A stretch of DNA of 64,000 bases, taken from contig NZ_NOIN01000004.1 of the NCBI RefSeq assembly GCF_014596565.1, forward strand, positions 372,001 through 436,000, in the 5' to 3' direction. This document shows, piece by piece, positions 28,585 to 38,400 of the stretch. The notes under the pieces were generated by a model. It was not told the DNA's origin and searched no databases. It saw only the letters and a list, made by a program, of their open reading frames with translations. Both the position numbers and the translations under genes were made by a program. The number at the start of each line of letters is the position of its first letter. Positions within the stretch are counted from its first letter, which is position 1. Source of the stretch: Pseudomonas sp. PSB18. GTDB lineage: Bacteria; Pseudomonadota; Gammaproteobacteria; Pseudomonadales; Pseudomonadaceae.

Positions 28585-30246
28585 TTAGTGAAACAACACC
28601 GCCGTCTTCTGCAGGGTCACCCACACGCCCCACGCCAACGGAATACCCACCACCAGCCAAGCGGCGACTGCCAGGAGCTTGGTGCCCGGTGCGGCTTTCC
28701 ATTCCAGCGAAGTGCTGCTGTCGGCGCCTTTGTCATGGCCCAGCGCCTGTTCGGCGGCCAGTTCGGCGTCGGTCATGAAGTACTTGTCGGCGACCGGGCG
28801 AACCATCAGGTTGCACAGGAAGCCCAGCACCAGCAGGCCGGAGAGGATGTACAGGGTGATGTCATAAGCGGCGGCGCGTTCTACGCCGATGCTCAACTGA
28901 TACTCACGCAGGTAGTTCACCAGTACCGGGCCCAGCACGCCGGCTGCCGCCCAGGCGGTCAACAGGCGACCGTGGATCGCACCGACCATTTGCGTACCGA
29001 ACAGGTCCGCCAGGTAGGCCGGCACTGTGGCGAAACCGCCGCCGTACATCGACAGGATGATGCAGAACGCCGCCACGAACAGCGCGACGCTGCCCAGGTG
29101 GCCGAGGCTCGGGATCAGCGAGTACAGGGCAACACCCAGGGCGAAGAACACGAAGTAGGTGTTTTTACGGCCCAGGTAATCCGAGAAGGATGCCCAGAAG
29201 AACCGCCCACCGATGTTGAACAGGCTCAGCAGACCGGTGAAGCCGGCGGCGATGGCGGCGATCTGGGCCAGTTGCGTGGCGTCCAGTTGACCGAATGGCA
29301 GGTCGTTGCCGAGCAATTTACCGCCGAACACTTCCTGCAGCAGTGGCGAAGCCATGCCCAGGATGCCGATACCGGCGGATACGTTCAGGCACAGCACCAG
29401 CCATACCAGGCGGAACTGCGGGGTTTTCCAGGCGACGTTCACGTGAACGTGGCGATGGGTGATCATCGCGTTCGCGGCTTTCTTCGGAGCCGGAGTCCAG
29501 CCCTCTGGCTTCCAGCCGGTCGGCGGTACGCGGTACGACAAGGCACCACCGATCATGAACACGAAATAGATCGCGGCCATGACCAGGAAGCTCTGCCATA
29601 CGCCCACGCTGGTTGGCGAGGCGAAATGGTTCATCAGCGCTGCAGCCAGCGGAGCACCGACCATCGCACCGCCACCAAAGCCCATGATCGCCATGCCAGT
29701 CGCCATGCCGCGCTTGTCCGGGAACCATTTGATCAGGGTGGACACCGGGGAGATGTAGCCCAGGCCCAGACCGATACCGCCGATCACGCCGGAACCGACC
29801 CACATCAGCCAGATCTGGTGGGTATAGATACCCAGCGCGGAAATCAGCAGGCCACCGCACCAGCACAAGGCCGACACGACACCGGCCTTGCGTGGGCCGG
29901 CGTGTTCCAGCCAGCCACCCCAGATGGCTGCCGAGCAACCCAGGAAGATGAAGAACAGGGTGTAGATCCAGCCGAGCATCGAGATCGGCCAGTCGCATTG
30001 GGACGAAAAGACTTGCGAGATGAAGCTCATGTCCGGTGCGCAGGCTACCGGCTTGGTGATGCCCAAGGCCTTGGACAGTGGCAACCAGAACACCGAGAAG
30101 CCGTAGGCCATGCCGATGCAGAGGTGAATGGCCAGCGCGGCCGGTGGAACCAGCCACCGGTTGAAGCCGGACTTGGCGATGATACGTTCCTTGGAGAGGA
30201 ACGCAGGCTGGTCGGCAACGCCGCCCGCCGTGATGCTCGTGCTCAT
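28585..30246 (-). CDS. OFA family major facilitator (oxalate/formate antiporter-like)
   Basis: 553 residues from ATG 30246 (MSTSITAGGVADQPAFLS); an in-frame extension to 30438 crosses the promoter region. It has twelve predicted membrane segments with a long central loop containing a His-rich patch (THRHVHVNV) and a hydrophilic extension near residues 510-530. The pattern is that of the OFA subfamily of MFS carriers, which exchange small carboxylates. The substrate cannot be read from sequence, and no enzyme gene is linked. The REP element follows its stop. Confidence 0.85.
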   Translation of the reverse strand: MSTSITAGGVADQPAFLSKERIIAKSGFNRWLVPPAALAIHLCIGMAYGFSVFWLPLSKALGITKPVACAPDMSFISQVFSSQCDWPISMLGWIYTLFFIFLGCSAAIWGGWLEHAGPRKAGVVSALCWCGGLLISALGIYTHQIWLMWVGSGVIGGIGLGLGYISPVSTLIKWFPDKRGMATGMAIMGFGGGAMVGAPLAAALMNHFASPTSVGVWQSFLVMAAIYFVFMIGGALSYRVPPTGWKPEGWTPAPKKAANAMITHRHVHVNVAWKTPQFRLVWLVLCLNVSAGIGILGMASPLLQEVFGGKLLGNDLPFGQLDATQLAQIAAIAAGFTGLLSLFNIGGRFFWASFSDYLGRKNTYFVFFALGVALYSLIPSLGHLGSVALFVAAFCIILSMYGGGFATVPAYLADLFGTQMVGAIHGRLLTAWAAAGVLGPVLVNYLREYQLSIGVERAAAYDITLYILSGLLVLGFLCNLMVRPVADKYFMTDAELAAEQALGHDKGADSSTSLEWKAAPGTKLLAVAAWLVVGIPLAWGVWVTLQKTAVLFH

Positions 30247-30507
30247 TGTGTTTCCCCCAATTGTTAGAATGGTTTGCCAGCCACACATCACCCTCAGCCT
30301 TATTTGCACGCAGGCACGACTGTATTTTGCGGTGAAGCTCCCTGTTGGTGTGACATCAAGTCGCAGAAAGACGGGCGAACGGGTAAAGGTTACCATTTGC
30401 TCGTGACAGAAAAACCAAAGTGACATCACCTTTTTCATGTCATTTGTCTTATCGCGTCCTCGTTTGCTTTCTGTAGGGCGAAAGTCATTTATTTTTCAGG
30501 AATTTCC

Positions 30508-30906
30508 ATGCCCATAATTGTCGAGCACCTGATTGAAGCCACCGGCCAGGATCGGCAGGACCTGACGAAAATCTACCTGGACGCCCCGCCACGGCTGCTC
30601 GAGCCATTCAGCGATGCCACGCAATTGATCGAGGACTACCTGCAAGATGGCTCATTGATCGCCGCTCGCTTCAACGATCGACTGCTGGGTGCTGCACGCC
30701 TGCAACGGCACCAGAACGCCTGGCACTTGTCCCAGATATGCGTACGAAATGTAACCCGTCGCCGTGGCGTAGCTGAGCGACTGGTCATCGAAGCGCAGCG
30801 GATGGCCCGGCAAGAGGGTGCCGAACTGCGCTTGCTGGCCCCGGCCGGGCACTTGATGGCCCAGGCCCTGGCAGCCAAATTGAAGCTGGCGCTGGACGAA
30901 GGTTGA
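30508..30906 (+). CDS. PanZ/PanM-like acetyl-CoA sensor (GNAT fold)
   Basis: A 132-residue single GNAT domain. The acetyl-CoA loop reads ICVRNVTRRRGVAERLV, close to the V-R-xxRGxG/A pattern. The N-terminal IVEHLIEATGQDRQDLTKIYLDAP resembles PanZ proteins, which bind acetyl-CoA and control aspartate decarboxylase PanD in enterobacteria. Whether this one acts on PanD in Pseudomonas is unknown. ATG 30508 is preceded by AGGAA. Confidence 0.75.
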   Translation: MPIIVEHLIEATGQDRQDLTKIYLDAPPRLLEPFSDATQLIEDYLQDGSLIAARFNDRLLGAARLQRHQNAWHLSQICVRNVTRRRGVAERLVIEAQRMARQEGAELRLLAPAGHLMAQALAAKLKLALDEG

Positions 30907-30998
30907 GCGCCAGGGAAAACGATCACCCCAACGCACCAGCAATCCACAGCGTTATACTCGCAGGCTAAATTCTGAACTCAACCTACAAGGACTCGCCC

Positions 30999-33224
30999 AT
31001 GAAAGCGTTCGGCAAAATCCTGGGTCTGGTACTTCTCGGGCTGTTGCTGATCATTGTGGCCTTGGGCTTTGCCCTGACCCACCTCTTCGATCCCAACGAC
31101 TACAAGGAAGAGATCCGCCAGATAGCCCGCGACAAGGCCCACATTGAGCTGACCCTCAATGGCGACATCGGCTGGAGCCTGTTCCCATGGTTGGGTCTGG
31201 AATTGCACGAGGCCAGCGTCGCAACCCTGGCCAACCCGACACAACCTTTCGCCGACCTGCAGATGCTCGGTCTTTCGGTGCGAGTCATGCCGCTGCTCCG
31301 CCGGGAAGTGCAGATGAGCGACGTGCGGGTCGAAGGCCTGAACCTGCGTCTCAACCGTGACAAGAACGGCCACGGCAACTGGGAAGACATCGGCAAGGCG
31401 CCCGCTCCCACAACGACAGCGGGCACCCCGGCACCGGCCGATCAACCGGCTCCACCCGCCAGTTCCCCAGCGGAAAAACCAGCCCAGCCGACCCGCCTGG
31501 ACATCGACAGCCTGACCGTGAACAACGCCCGGGTCGAATACACCGACGAGCAGACCGGCAAGCAGTTCGGCGCCGAAAGCATCCAACTGAGCACCGGCCC
31601 GGTCCACGACTCCACCAATATTCCGGTCAAGCTGACCGCCTTCCTGTCCAGCAGCCAGCCAGCGGTGCGCGTGCGGACCGAGGTCACCGGCGAACTGCGC
31701 TTCGAACGTGCCCTGCAACGCTACAAGTTCGAAGACCTGAAACTGTCTGGCGAAGTCACCGGAGATCCGCTACAGGGCAAGATCCTGAATTTCAACGCCC
31801 AGGGTCAGCTATTCCTGGACAAGGCCGCGAACGTTGCCGAATGGACCGGCATCAAGCTGTCCCTGAACCAGTTGCGCGCCTTGGGCGAACTGAAGGTCAA
31901 CGACCTCGATAAAACCCCGCAGTTGAACGGCGGCGTATCGATCGCCCAGTTCGACCTGGCGAATTTTGTCGACAGCATCGGCCAGAAACTGCCGGCCATG
32001 GGCGAAGGCAGCCTGACCAAGGTCGAACTGGTCAGCCGCATCGCCGGTACCCCCACCAGCGTCGAATTCAACAACATCAATCTGAAGGTCGACGACAGCA
32101 GCTTCAGCGGTCGTATCGCCGTGGAAGACTTCGCCAAGCAGTCCCTGCGCGCACAACTCAAGGCCGACACGTTCAACGTCGACCGCTACCTGCCGCCAAA
32201 GTCCGCCGAGACCAACAGCGCCAAGGCCGCCCGCGAGGAGGAGGTCAGCAACACCGAGGCCAGTGCCATGGCCGGCGCCGGCACCACGCCGTTGCCGAAC
32301 GCTCCGACTCAGGGCGCCTGGAGCAACGACCGGCTCTTTCCGGTGGAACGCCTGAGCAAACTGGACCTTGATGCCGACCTGACGTTCGGCCAACTGACCC
32401 TCGACAAACTGCCGATCCAGAATGCAGCCCTCAAGGCCACCGGCCAAGGCGGCCTGTTGACCCTGGAAAACCTGCGGGGCGACCTGTTCAACGGCAACTT
32501 CGAGGCCAAGGGCACGCTGGATGTACGCCAGCCCACGCCACAGTTGAGCCTGCAAACCCGGATCAACCGGGTACCGGCCGAGAAAATCATCGAGAGCCAA
32601 GGCAAGAATCCGCCGGTCAAAGGGCTGGTGACACTCAACAGCGCCGTGACCGCCAGCGGCAACAGCCAGAAGGCCATGATCGAGAGCCTCAACGGCAACG
32701 CCGGATTCGTCCTCAACGACGGCGTGCTGCTCAACGCCAACCTCGAACAGCAACTGTGCAAGGGCATCGCCCTGCTGAACCGCAAGAGCCTCAGCGGCGA
32801 ACCCCGGGGCAAGGACACACCGTTCCAGCAACTCGATGGCAACCTGACCTTCCACAATGGCGTGGCCAGCAACCCGGACCTGAAAGTCCGCATCCCCGGC
32901 ATGACCGTCAAGGGCAACGGTGACATCGACCTGCGCGTACTTGGCATGGATTACCGCGTCGGTGTCATCGTCGAAGGCGACAAGAGCGACATGCCCGACC
33001 CGGCCTGCCAGGTCAACGAACGCTACGTCGATGTCGAATGGCCGCTGCGCTGCCGTGGCCCGCTGGAGCTTGGCGCCAAGGCGTGCCGCCTGGACAACGA
33101 CGGGCTGGGCAAGGTCGCGGCAAAACTGGCCGGCGACCGTCTTGGCGACAAGATCGACGAGAAGCTGGGCGACAAGGTCAGCCCCGAGTTGAAAGACGCG
33201 CTCAAGGGGCTATTCAAGCGATGA
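30999..33224 (+). CDS. AsmA family inner-membrane protein
   Basis: 741 residues with an N-terminal membrane anchor (~5-28, LGLVLLGLLLIIVALGFALT) and a long periplasmic part. The N-terminal AsmA block (DPNDYKEEIRQIARDKAHIEL), a Pro/Ala-rich linker (~130-165) and the C-terminal AsmA_2 segment with a cysteine pair near 668 and 687 are visible. AsmA-like proteins are proposed to form bridges for phospholipid transport to the outer membrane. Its stop overlaps the mutY start by four bases. Confidence 0.92.
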   Translation: MKAFGKILGLVLLGLLLIIVALGFALTHLFDPNDYKEEIRQIARDKAHIELTLNGDIGWSLFPWLGLELHEASVATLANPTQPFADLQMLGLSVRVMPLLRREVQMSDVRVEGLNLRLNRDKNGHGNWEDIGKAPAPTTTAGTPAPADQPAPPASSPAEKPAQPTRLDIDSLTVNNARVEYTDEQTGKQFGAESIQLSTGPVHDSTNIPVKLTAFLSSSQPAVRVRTEVTGELRFERALQRYKFEDLKLSGEVTGDPLQGKILNFNAQGQLFLDKAANVAEWTGIKLSLNQLRALGELKVNDLDKTPQLNGGVSIAQFDLANFVDSIGQKLPAMGEGSLTKVELVSRIAGTPTSVEFNNINLKVDDSSFSGRIAVEDFAKQSLRAQLKADTFNVDRYLPPKSAETNSAKAAREEEVSNTEASAMAGAGTTPLPNAPTQGAWSNDRLFPVERLSKLDLDADLTFGQLTLDKLPIQNAALKATGQGGLLTLENLRGDLFNGNFEAKGTLDVRQPTPQLSLQTRINRVPAEKIIESQGKNPPVKGLVTLNSAVTASGNSQKAMIESLNGNAGFVLNDGVLLNANLEQQLCKGIALLNRKSLSGEPRGKDTPFQQLDGNLTFHNGVASNPDLKVRIPGMTVKGNGDIDLRVLGMDYRVGVIVEGDKSDMPDPACQVNERYVDVEWPLRCRGPLELGAKACRLDNDGLGKVAAKLAGDRLGDKIDEKLGDKVSPELKDALKGLFKR

Positions 33225-34288
33225 AAGCCGAGCAGTTTTCCACCGCCGTCCTGGACTGGTTCGACCGCCATGGGCGTCACGACTTGCCGTGGCAACAAGG
33301 CATCACTCCGTACCGGGTGTGGGTCTCCGAGATCATGTTGCAGCAGACCCAGGTCAGCACCGTGCTCAATTACTTCGACCGGTTCATGGCCTCGCTGCCC
33401 ACCGTCGAAGCCCTGGCCGCTGCGCCGGAAGACGAAGTGCTGCACTTGTGGACCGGCCTGGGCTATTACACCCGTGCGCGCAACCTGCAGAAAACCGCGA
33501 AGATCGTCGTCGACCAGTACGGCGGCGAATTCCCCCGGGACGTGGAAAAACTCACCGAACTGCCGGGGATAGGCCTGTCTACCGCCGGCGCCATCGCCAG
33601 CATCAGCATGGGCCTGCGGGCGCCAATCCTCGATGGCAACGTCAAGCGGGTGCTGGCGCGCTTCACGGCCCAGGAAGGCTACCCGGGCGAACCCAAGGTC
33701 GCCAAACAGCTGTGGGCCACCGCCGAGCGCTTCACCCCCCAGGACCGGGTCAACGCCTACACCCAGGCAATGATGGACCTGGGAGCCACGCTCTGCACCC
33801 GCAGCAAGCCCAGTTGCCTGCTCTGTCCCCTGAAGTCAGGTTGCGAAGCCCACATGCTGGGCCTGGAAACCCGCTACCCGATCCCCAAGCCACGCAAGGA
33901 AGTCCCCAAGAAACGCACGCTGATGCCAATGCTCGCCAACCGTGAAGGCGCCATCCTGCTTTACCGTCGCCCTTCCAGCGGCCTGTGGGGCGGATTGTGG
34001 AGCCTGCCGGAACTCGACGACCTTGACGACCTGCAACATCTGGCCCTGCAACACTCCCTGGAGCTGGGCAAGCACCAGGAAATGCCCGGCCTGGTTCACA
34101 CCTTCAGCCACTTCCAGTTGGCAATCGAACCCTGGCTGGTCCAGGTCCGGGAAAACGGCCATCACGTGGCCGAGGCCGACTGGCTCTGGTATAACCTCGC
34201 CACCCCGCCGCGCCTGGGCCTTGCCGCCCCGGTCAAAACCTTGCTCGAGCGCGCGGCCGCCGTATTGAACGCAGGAGAGCTGTCATGA
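33221..34288 (+). CDS. mutY: Adenine DNA glycosylase MutY
   Basis: 355 residues from ATG 33221 ([14 protein letters not shown]), overlapping the asmA-like stop. It has a helix-hairpin-helix [10 protein letters not shown] at 114-123 with catalytic Asp138, and a 4Fe-4S cluster C192-X6-C199-X2-C202-X5-C208. A C-terminal Nudix-like domain recognises 8-oxoguanine. It removes adenine mispaired with 8-oxoG. Its stop overlaps the yggX start. Confidence 0.97.
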   Translation: MKAEQFSTAVLDWFDRHGRHDLPWQQGITPYRVWVSEIMLQQTQVSTVLNYFDRFMASLPTVEALAAAPEDEVLHLWTGLGYYTRARNLQKTAKIVVDQYGGEFPRDVEKLTELPGIGLSTAGAIASISMGLRAPILDGNVKRVLARFTAQEGYPGEPKVAKQLWATAERFTPQDRVNAYTQAMMDLGATLCTRSKPSCLLCPLKSGCEAHMLGLETRYPIPKPRKEVPKKRTLMPMLANREGAILLYRRPSSGLWGGLWSLPELDDLDDLQHLALQHSLELGKHQEMPGLVHTFSHFQLAIEPWLVQVRENGHHVAEADWLWYNLATPPRLGLAAPVKTLLERAAAVLNAGELS

Positions 34289-34557
34289 CCCGCACCATCA
34301 TGTGCCGTAAATACAAAGAAGAACTGCCCGCCCTGGAACGAGCCCCCTTCCCGGGTTCTATCGGCCAGGACATCTACGACAACGTCTCGGCCAAGGCCTG
34401 GGGCGACTGGCAGAAACACCAGACCCTGCTGATCAACGAAAAACGCCTGAACATGATGAACGCCGACGACCGCAAGTACCTCCAGGGCGAAATGGCGAAG
34501 TTCTTTTCCGGCGAAGAATACGCCAAGGCCGAAGGCTACGTGCCGCCGTCCGAATAA
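34285..34557 (+). CDS. yggX: Fe(II)-trafficking / oxidative damage protection protein YggX
   Basis: 90 residues of the YggX family ([18 protein letters not shown]), with the single conserved Cys7 and the C-terminal [13 protein letters not shown]. In enteric bacteria it protects Fe-S clusters and limits iron-driven oxidation. It is coupled to mutY by a four-base overlap, linking an Fe-S DNA-repair enzyme with an iron-handling protein. Confidence 0.96.
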   Translation: MTRTIMCRKYKEELPALERAPFPGSIGQDIYDNVSAKAWGDWQKHQTLLINEKRLNMMNADDRKYLQGEMAKFFSGEEYAKAEGYVPPSE

Positions 34558-34620
34558 GCTGTCCGGACCGGGGGCGAATCGTAAGCGACGGTAATAATTA
34601 AATATTTTTTGAAAACTTGC

Positions 34621-34649
34621 TTGACGCCCCCCTGAAAAACCCGTTTAAT
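34621..34649 (+). promoter_or_regulatory. Sigma70 promoter of tRNA-Phe
   Basis: TTGACG at 34621-34626 and TTTAAT at 34644-34649 are 17 bp apart, ending ten bases before the tRNA. Confidence 0.85.
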
Positions 34650-34659
34650 GCGCCCCGTT

Positions 34660-34735
34660 GCCCAGATAGCTCAGTCGGTAGAGCAGGGGATTGAAAATCC
34701 CCGTGTCGGCGGTTCGATTCCGTCTCTGGGCACCA
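34660..34735 (+). tRNA. tRNA-Phe (GAA)
   Basis: 76 nt including an encoded CCA. The acceptor stem GCCCAGA/TCTGGGC pairs perfectly. The anticodon stem GGGGA/TCCCC has loop TTGAAAA with anticodon GAA at 34693-34695, and the T loop is GGTTCGATTCC. Confidence 0.98.
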
Positions 34736-34744
34736 AATACCGAA

Positions 34745-34776
34745 AACCCCGATCAAGAAATTGATCGGGGTTTTTT
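34745..34776 (+). terminator. Terminator of tRNA-Phe
   Basis: A 12-bp stem AACCCCGATCAA/TTGATCGGGGTT with a GAAA loop, followed by TTTT. Confidence 0.95.
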
Positions 34777-34930
34777 ATTGCCTGGTGTTTTTCTCGGCGG
34801 ATCATTCTGATGACAGGACCTTGGCCGTGTGAGCGACGCAAGGGGTTTCATGTTTCGCCGCTCAGAGCGTTGTTGCGCGCTCGTCTCTTCAGAGGCTGTT
34901 CAATCTACCCTTGGCGACAGGGGTAGCAGA

Positions 34931-35911
34931 TCAACGTCCAGAAGGAACCTGCCTCCCAGGCCAAACCAAGGCAGGAATCGCGCGGATGTAGATCAACTCA
35001 CTGACCAGTTCCACCAGGGTCTGAGTGATGACCGCAGCCGCTGCGAGCCCTCTGATGTCTTCGGGGAGGGCCAGCGCCAGGGGTAGCACCACCAGTGAAT
35101 TACGTGTGGCACTGCTAAACGCCACCGATCTTGCCGTTGTCGCGGGCAACTTGAAGAGCCGGGCTACCCAGGCCCCCAGCAGCGGCGCCAGGAACATGAA
35201 GCCGACGTAAACGGGGATGACCGGCAATAACCTGTCCACATCCCTTACAACAAACGCAATCTGCGAAGCGATTACCACGACCAATACAGCGGCCATGGCA
35301 GGCACGGGCATCCAGGCCCAGGCGTTGTTCCATCTTTCTATGAAGGGGGACTTCTTCATCCCGGCAGCGGTGGCTATCGCCAGCACCATCGGCAAAACGA
35401 TCAGCACTACAAAGGCCTCCACGAACGGACCAATAGAGATCACAACAGCTGAGTCGCCACTGAGCATGAATGCCAGGTACAGGGGTAACAGCATAAGTTG
35501 CAGAAGCAGCAGTACCGGTGTGGCTGCCAGAGTCAGCTTGGAATCACCCTTCCCGATATGAGTGAACACGACGACGTAATCGATGCACGGCGTGAGCAGA
35601 ACCAGTAGGGCGCCGACAAGGATCGCCGGGTGATGGGTGAGTCCCCTGGTCAGCGCCCAGACCAGCAACGGAATGACGATGAAGTTTGCCATCAGAAGGG
35701 CCAGCATGAAGCGCCTGTTGCCAAGCCCTTCGCGAAGATCGAGAAACGGGATCTGGAGAAACATGGCGTACATGAGCACCGCGATGACAGGAGTCACCAG
35801 CGCACTCAAGACCTGGGAAGCAGCAGGCGCGACAAGGCCGGCGACGGCCGCAACGATGACAGCACCGAAGTAGATCGAAATCTGATGCTGTTCCAACTGC
35901 TCTTTGTTCAA
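34931..35911 (-). CDS. BASS/ACR3-superfamily transporter (arsenic-resistance or bile-acid-symporter type)
   Basis: 326 residues with about ten membrane helices. The helix-4 region reads LLTPCIDYVVVFTH, with a cysteine in the place of the essential Cys of ACR3 arsenite exporters, and helix 9 reads FSSATRNSLVVLPLALALP, the broken helix typical of the fold. There is no arsR, arsC or arsH nearby, so arsenite export is uncertain; a sodium-coupled organic-anion carrier is the alternative. It lies right after tRNA-Phe, at the start of a variable region. Confidence 0.75.
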   Translation of the reverse strand: MNKEQLEQHQISIYFGAVIVAAVAGLVAPAASQVLSALVTPVIAVLMYAMFLQIPFLDLREGLGNRRFMLALLMANFIVIPLLVWALTRGLTHHPAILVGALLVLLTPCIDYVVVFTHIGKGDSKLTLAATPVLLLLQLMLLPLYLAFMLSGDSAVVISIGPFVEAFVVLIVLPMVLAIATAAGMKKSPFIERWNNAWAWMPVPAMAAVLVVVIASQIAFVVRDVDRLLPVIPVYVGFMFLAPLLGAWVARLFKLPATTARSVAFSSATRNSLVVLPLALALPEDIRGLAAAAVITQTLVELVSELIYIRAIPALVWPGRQVPSGR

Positions 35912-36160
35912 ATTATGCCCTTATGACTCGCGAGTTTCTTCGGCTGGCAACCTGAACCCAGATCCCCTCCATGGCGATGCCGGCATCTTACCTCACCCTC
36001 ATCCGCACCGCGTTCGCCATGCGCTCATAGAGCCCGACCAGCTCCCGCGACGCATCGCGCAACTGGCGCGAGGCCTCGACGGCGCACTCGGCTCTTTCGC
36101 CGCCTCTGTGACTCGGCTACATTCGGCTCCCACTTGCCCTTTCCCAACAAACGAGCCGAC

Positions 36161-36490
36161 ATGGACATTACTGACCTTCCCTTTGGCACCACCGACTGGT
36201 CAACCATCGAACCCACCGAACACAAAGGTGTCACCGGAACGGCGTATTGGCGGACACAGCAGTTCGGGAATATCCGGGTGCGGATGGTTGAATACACGGC
36301 GGGGTATCTGGCTGACCACTGGTGCACCAAGGGGCACATCCTGCTTTGTCTGAAAGGTGAGCTGAACACCGAACTGGAGGATGGACGGCACTTCGTGCTC
36401 AAGCCTGGCATGAGCTACCAGGTGGCTGACCAGGCCGAGCCCCACCGGTCTTCGACATCCCAGGGCGCCACCCTGTTCGTGGTGGATTGA
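36161..36490 (+). CDS. Small cupin of the DHCW-motif type
   Basis: 109 residues from ATG 36161; in-frame ATG 36134 would add nine residues. A single cupin domain contains ADHWCTKGHILLCLKGEL, a His/Cys-bearing metal-site strand, and the later LKPGMSYQVAD turn. The family is known only by this motif, and the substrate is unknown. It is a stand-alone gene between the BASS transporter (divergent) and the next hypothetical gene. Confidence 0.8.
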   Translation: MDITDLPFGTTDWSTIEPTEHKGVTGTAYWRTQQFGNIRVRMVEYTAGYLADHWCTKGHILLCLKGELNTELEDGRHFVLKPGMSYQVADQAEPHRSSTSQGATLFVVD

Positions 36491-36555
36491 GGTTCGAAGC
36501 ATTGGCCTTGAGGCTGTAGGATATACAGCCTTATCTCACGTCAGGAATCCGGCCC

Positions 36556-36960
36556 ATGGCATCGGCGAACAAACAGCAGAAACGTAACCAGCGCGCCAAG
36601 GCGAAAGCCAAGCAGAACCGCGTTCAACGTGCCGCTGCGCCGAACGACTTCCTTGACCCGAACGATGAGTGCATCGATCTGGAAACGGTGGATCTGTCCG
36701 ATCTGTTCAACCAGATGCGCACTGCTGAAAAAGTCAGCCAGCAGGCTATGTGCGTGGCCTTCCTCGGCCATCCACTGCTGGCGCTGGTACTGGAGCAGGA
36801 AGGTGAAGAAGAAGCCACGGATTTCATCTTCACCGCCTTGATCGAATATCGTCGCCTGACCACGGGTGTTGACGAGCAAACCGCGCTGGACTGGGTCGAA
36901 AGCCCCCAGTTCCAGGCCGATTACGTCGCTGCATCCCGGCAGTTGACGCAAGGCGCCTGA
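36556..36960 (+). CDS. Hypothetical protein, NKQQKR-type paralogue A
   Basis: 134 residues with a strongly basic start MASANKQQKRNQRAKAKAKQ followed by an acidic, helical body. It is related over its length to the product at 38401: the same basic start, (D/E)LF..xR.AE..S in the middle, and L(I/V)(E/D)YR...AxxW(V/L)xxPxF near the end. I recognise no domain. The basic tail could bind nucleic acid or ribosomes (inference). A YhcG-type nuclease gene lies between the two paralogues. Confidence 0.75.
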   Translation: MASANKQQKRNQRAKAKAKQNRVQRAAAPNDFLDPNDECIDLETVDLSDLFNQMRTAEKVSQQAMCVAFLGHPLLALVLEQEGEEEATDFIFTALIEYRRLTTGVDEQTALDWVESPQFQADYVAASRQLTQGA

Positions 36961-37203
36961 TTAATTTCGCTGATTACCGCGGCTGCCTGATCGACTGGGC
37001 AGCCTGCGTCAGAATTCTCCACACACTGATACTTTCTTCGGACAGCGCCTACAGGTTCTGACGCAACTGACATAACCCCGCCTCAAACCGATCCTGCATG
37101 AATCCGTCGCTTTTCATCCAGGCCAATCAGCCTCGTCCGGCATCATCAAAATACCGATTGGAGCATCCTTTTCTGGACCGCCCACCACTTCGGCTGATAT
37201 TCG

Positions 37204-38262
37204 ATGAGTCCACTTCTACCCCAAGACGATCCAAAGCTTGCGCCGCTGATCAACGAACTCGGTGAGCTGATCCAGCAGGCACGCCGTAAAGTGCTGCGCG
37301 CCGTTGACACCCTGCAAGTACAAACCTGCTGGCAGATTGGCCGGCATATCGTTGAATTCGAGCAGCAAGGAGCAGAGCGGGCGACCTACGGGAAAAAGCT
37401 GCTGCAGACGCTGGCCAAAGAACTTACAACCAGATTCGGCAAAGGGTTTGATGAGCGCAATCTGCGGCACATGCGGGATTTTTATCAGACATTCTCAAAT
37501 TGGAACGCAGTGCGTCCCGAATTGAGCTGGACCCACTACCGCACGCTTCTACGGGTGGAAAACGATAACGCCCGGCACTGGTACATGAACGAAACCGCCA
37601 CGCAAAACTGGTCCACCCGCGCCCTGGAACGCCAGATCGGAACCTTCTACTACGAGCGCCTGCTGGCAAGCCGCGACCGGCCCAAGGTGAAGCAGGAGGC
37701 CTCAGCCAACCTGAAGGCATTCGATCTCGGCCCCAGGGATATCGTCAGGGATCCGGTCGTCCTGGAGTTCCTTGGGATACCCAATGCCGGCCTCCTGCTG
37801 GAAACCGACCTGGAACAGGCCCTGATCGACCAGCTACAGGGCTTCCTTCTCGAACTGGGCAAGGGCTTCGCCTTCGTTGCTCGTCAGCAGCGCATCAGCA
37901 CCGAGAGCAAGGATTTCTACATCGACCTCGTCTTCTACAACTACCTACTCAAGTGCTTTGTGATTGTCGACCTCAAGCGCGGCGAACTCAGCCACCAGGA
38001 CATCGGCCAGATGGACATGTACGTCCGCCTCTACGATGACCAGAGGCGCGGCCCGGACGACAAACCCACCGTCGGTATTATTCTCTGTGCACAGAAGGAC
38101 GAGTCGGTAGTGCGCTACTCCGTGTTGCAAGGCAACGAACAACTTTTCGCCAGCCAGTACCAACTTGTACTCCCGACAGAAGAAGAACTACGCAATGAAC
38201 TGGATCGTGAGCGGGCGCGACTTGAGGAACGACAACCGGGCACAGCGGCCGAAGGCATCTGA
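37204..38262 (+). CDS. YhcG-type PD-(D/E)XK nuclease (DUF1016)
   Basis: 352 residues. An N-terminal DUF1016 helical domain (~8-160, with ERNLRHMRDFYQTF and SWTHYRTLLRV) is followed by a PD-(D/E)XK nuclease domain (~180-330) with catalytic-type residues in FYIDLVFYN and VIVDLKRG and the preceding Glu in LEQALIDQL. Family members are often found with restriction systems and mobile DNA, and their in vivo target is unclear. A 243-bp non-coding gap precedes it with a GGCTGCC/GGGCAGCC hairpin. An overlapping short frame at 38165-38413 is probably spurious. Confidence 0.9.
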   Translation: MSPLLPQDDPKLAPLINELGELIQQARRKVLRAVDTLQVQTCWQIGRHIVEFEQQGAERATYGKKLLQTLAKELTTRFGKGFDERNLRHMRDFYQTFSNWNAVRPELSWTHYRTLLRVENDNARHWYMNETATQNWSTRALERQIGTFYYERLLASRDRPKVKQEASANLKAFDLGPRDIVRDPVVLEFLGIPNAGLLLETDLEQALIDQLQGFLLELGKGFAFVARQQRISTESKDFYIDLVFYNYLLKCFVIVDLKRGELSHQDIGQMDMYVRLYDDQRRGPDDKPTVGIILCAQKDESVVRYSVLQGNEQLFASQYQLVLPTEEELRNELDRERARLEERQPGTAAEGI

Positions 38263-38400
38263 CCCTTACGCTGATCCGGAGGTGTGTTCCAAGGCATTAT
38301 CCGAGTACGAAGCGGTAAACTACCCGTCGAACAGACTACCGCCCCGCCCAAATGGCTTGAGCCGGGTACTGCCACCTGACGAATTGGAAATCGAAGCCCA

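Noticed and set aside
35990..36110. Coding-like minus-strand stretch ending ...LYERMANAVRMRVR with a stop at ~35990
   Set aside because: About 37 codons look protein-like but an in-frame stop lies upstream and no family is recognised; perhaps a gene remnant, too short to support.
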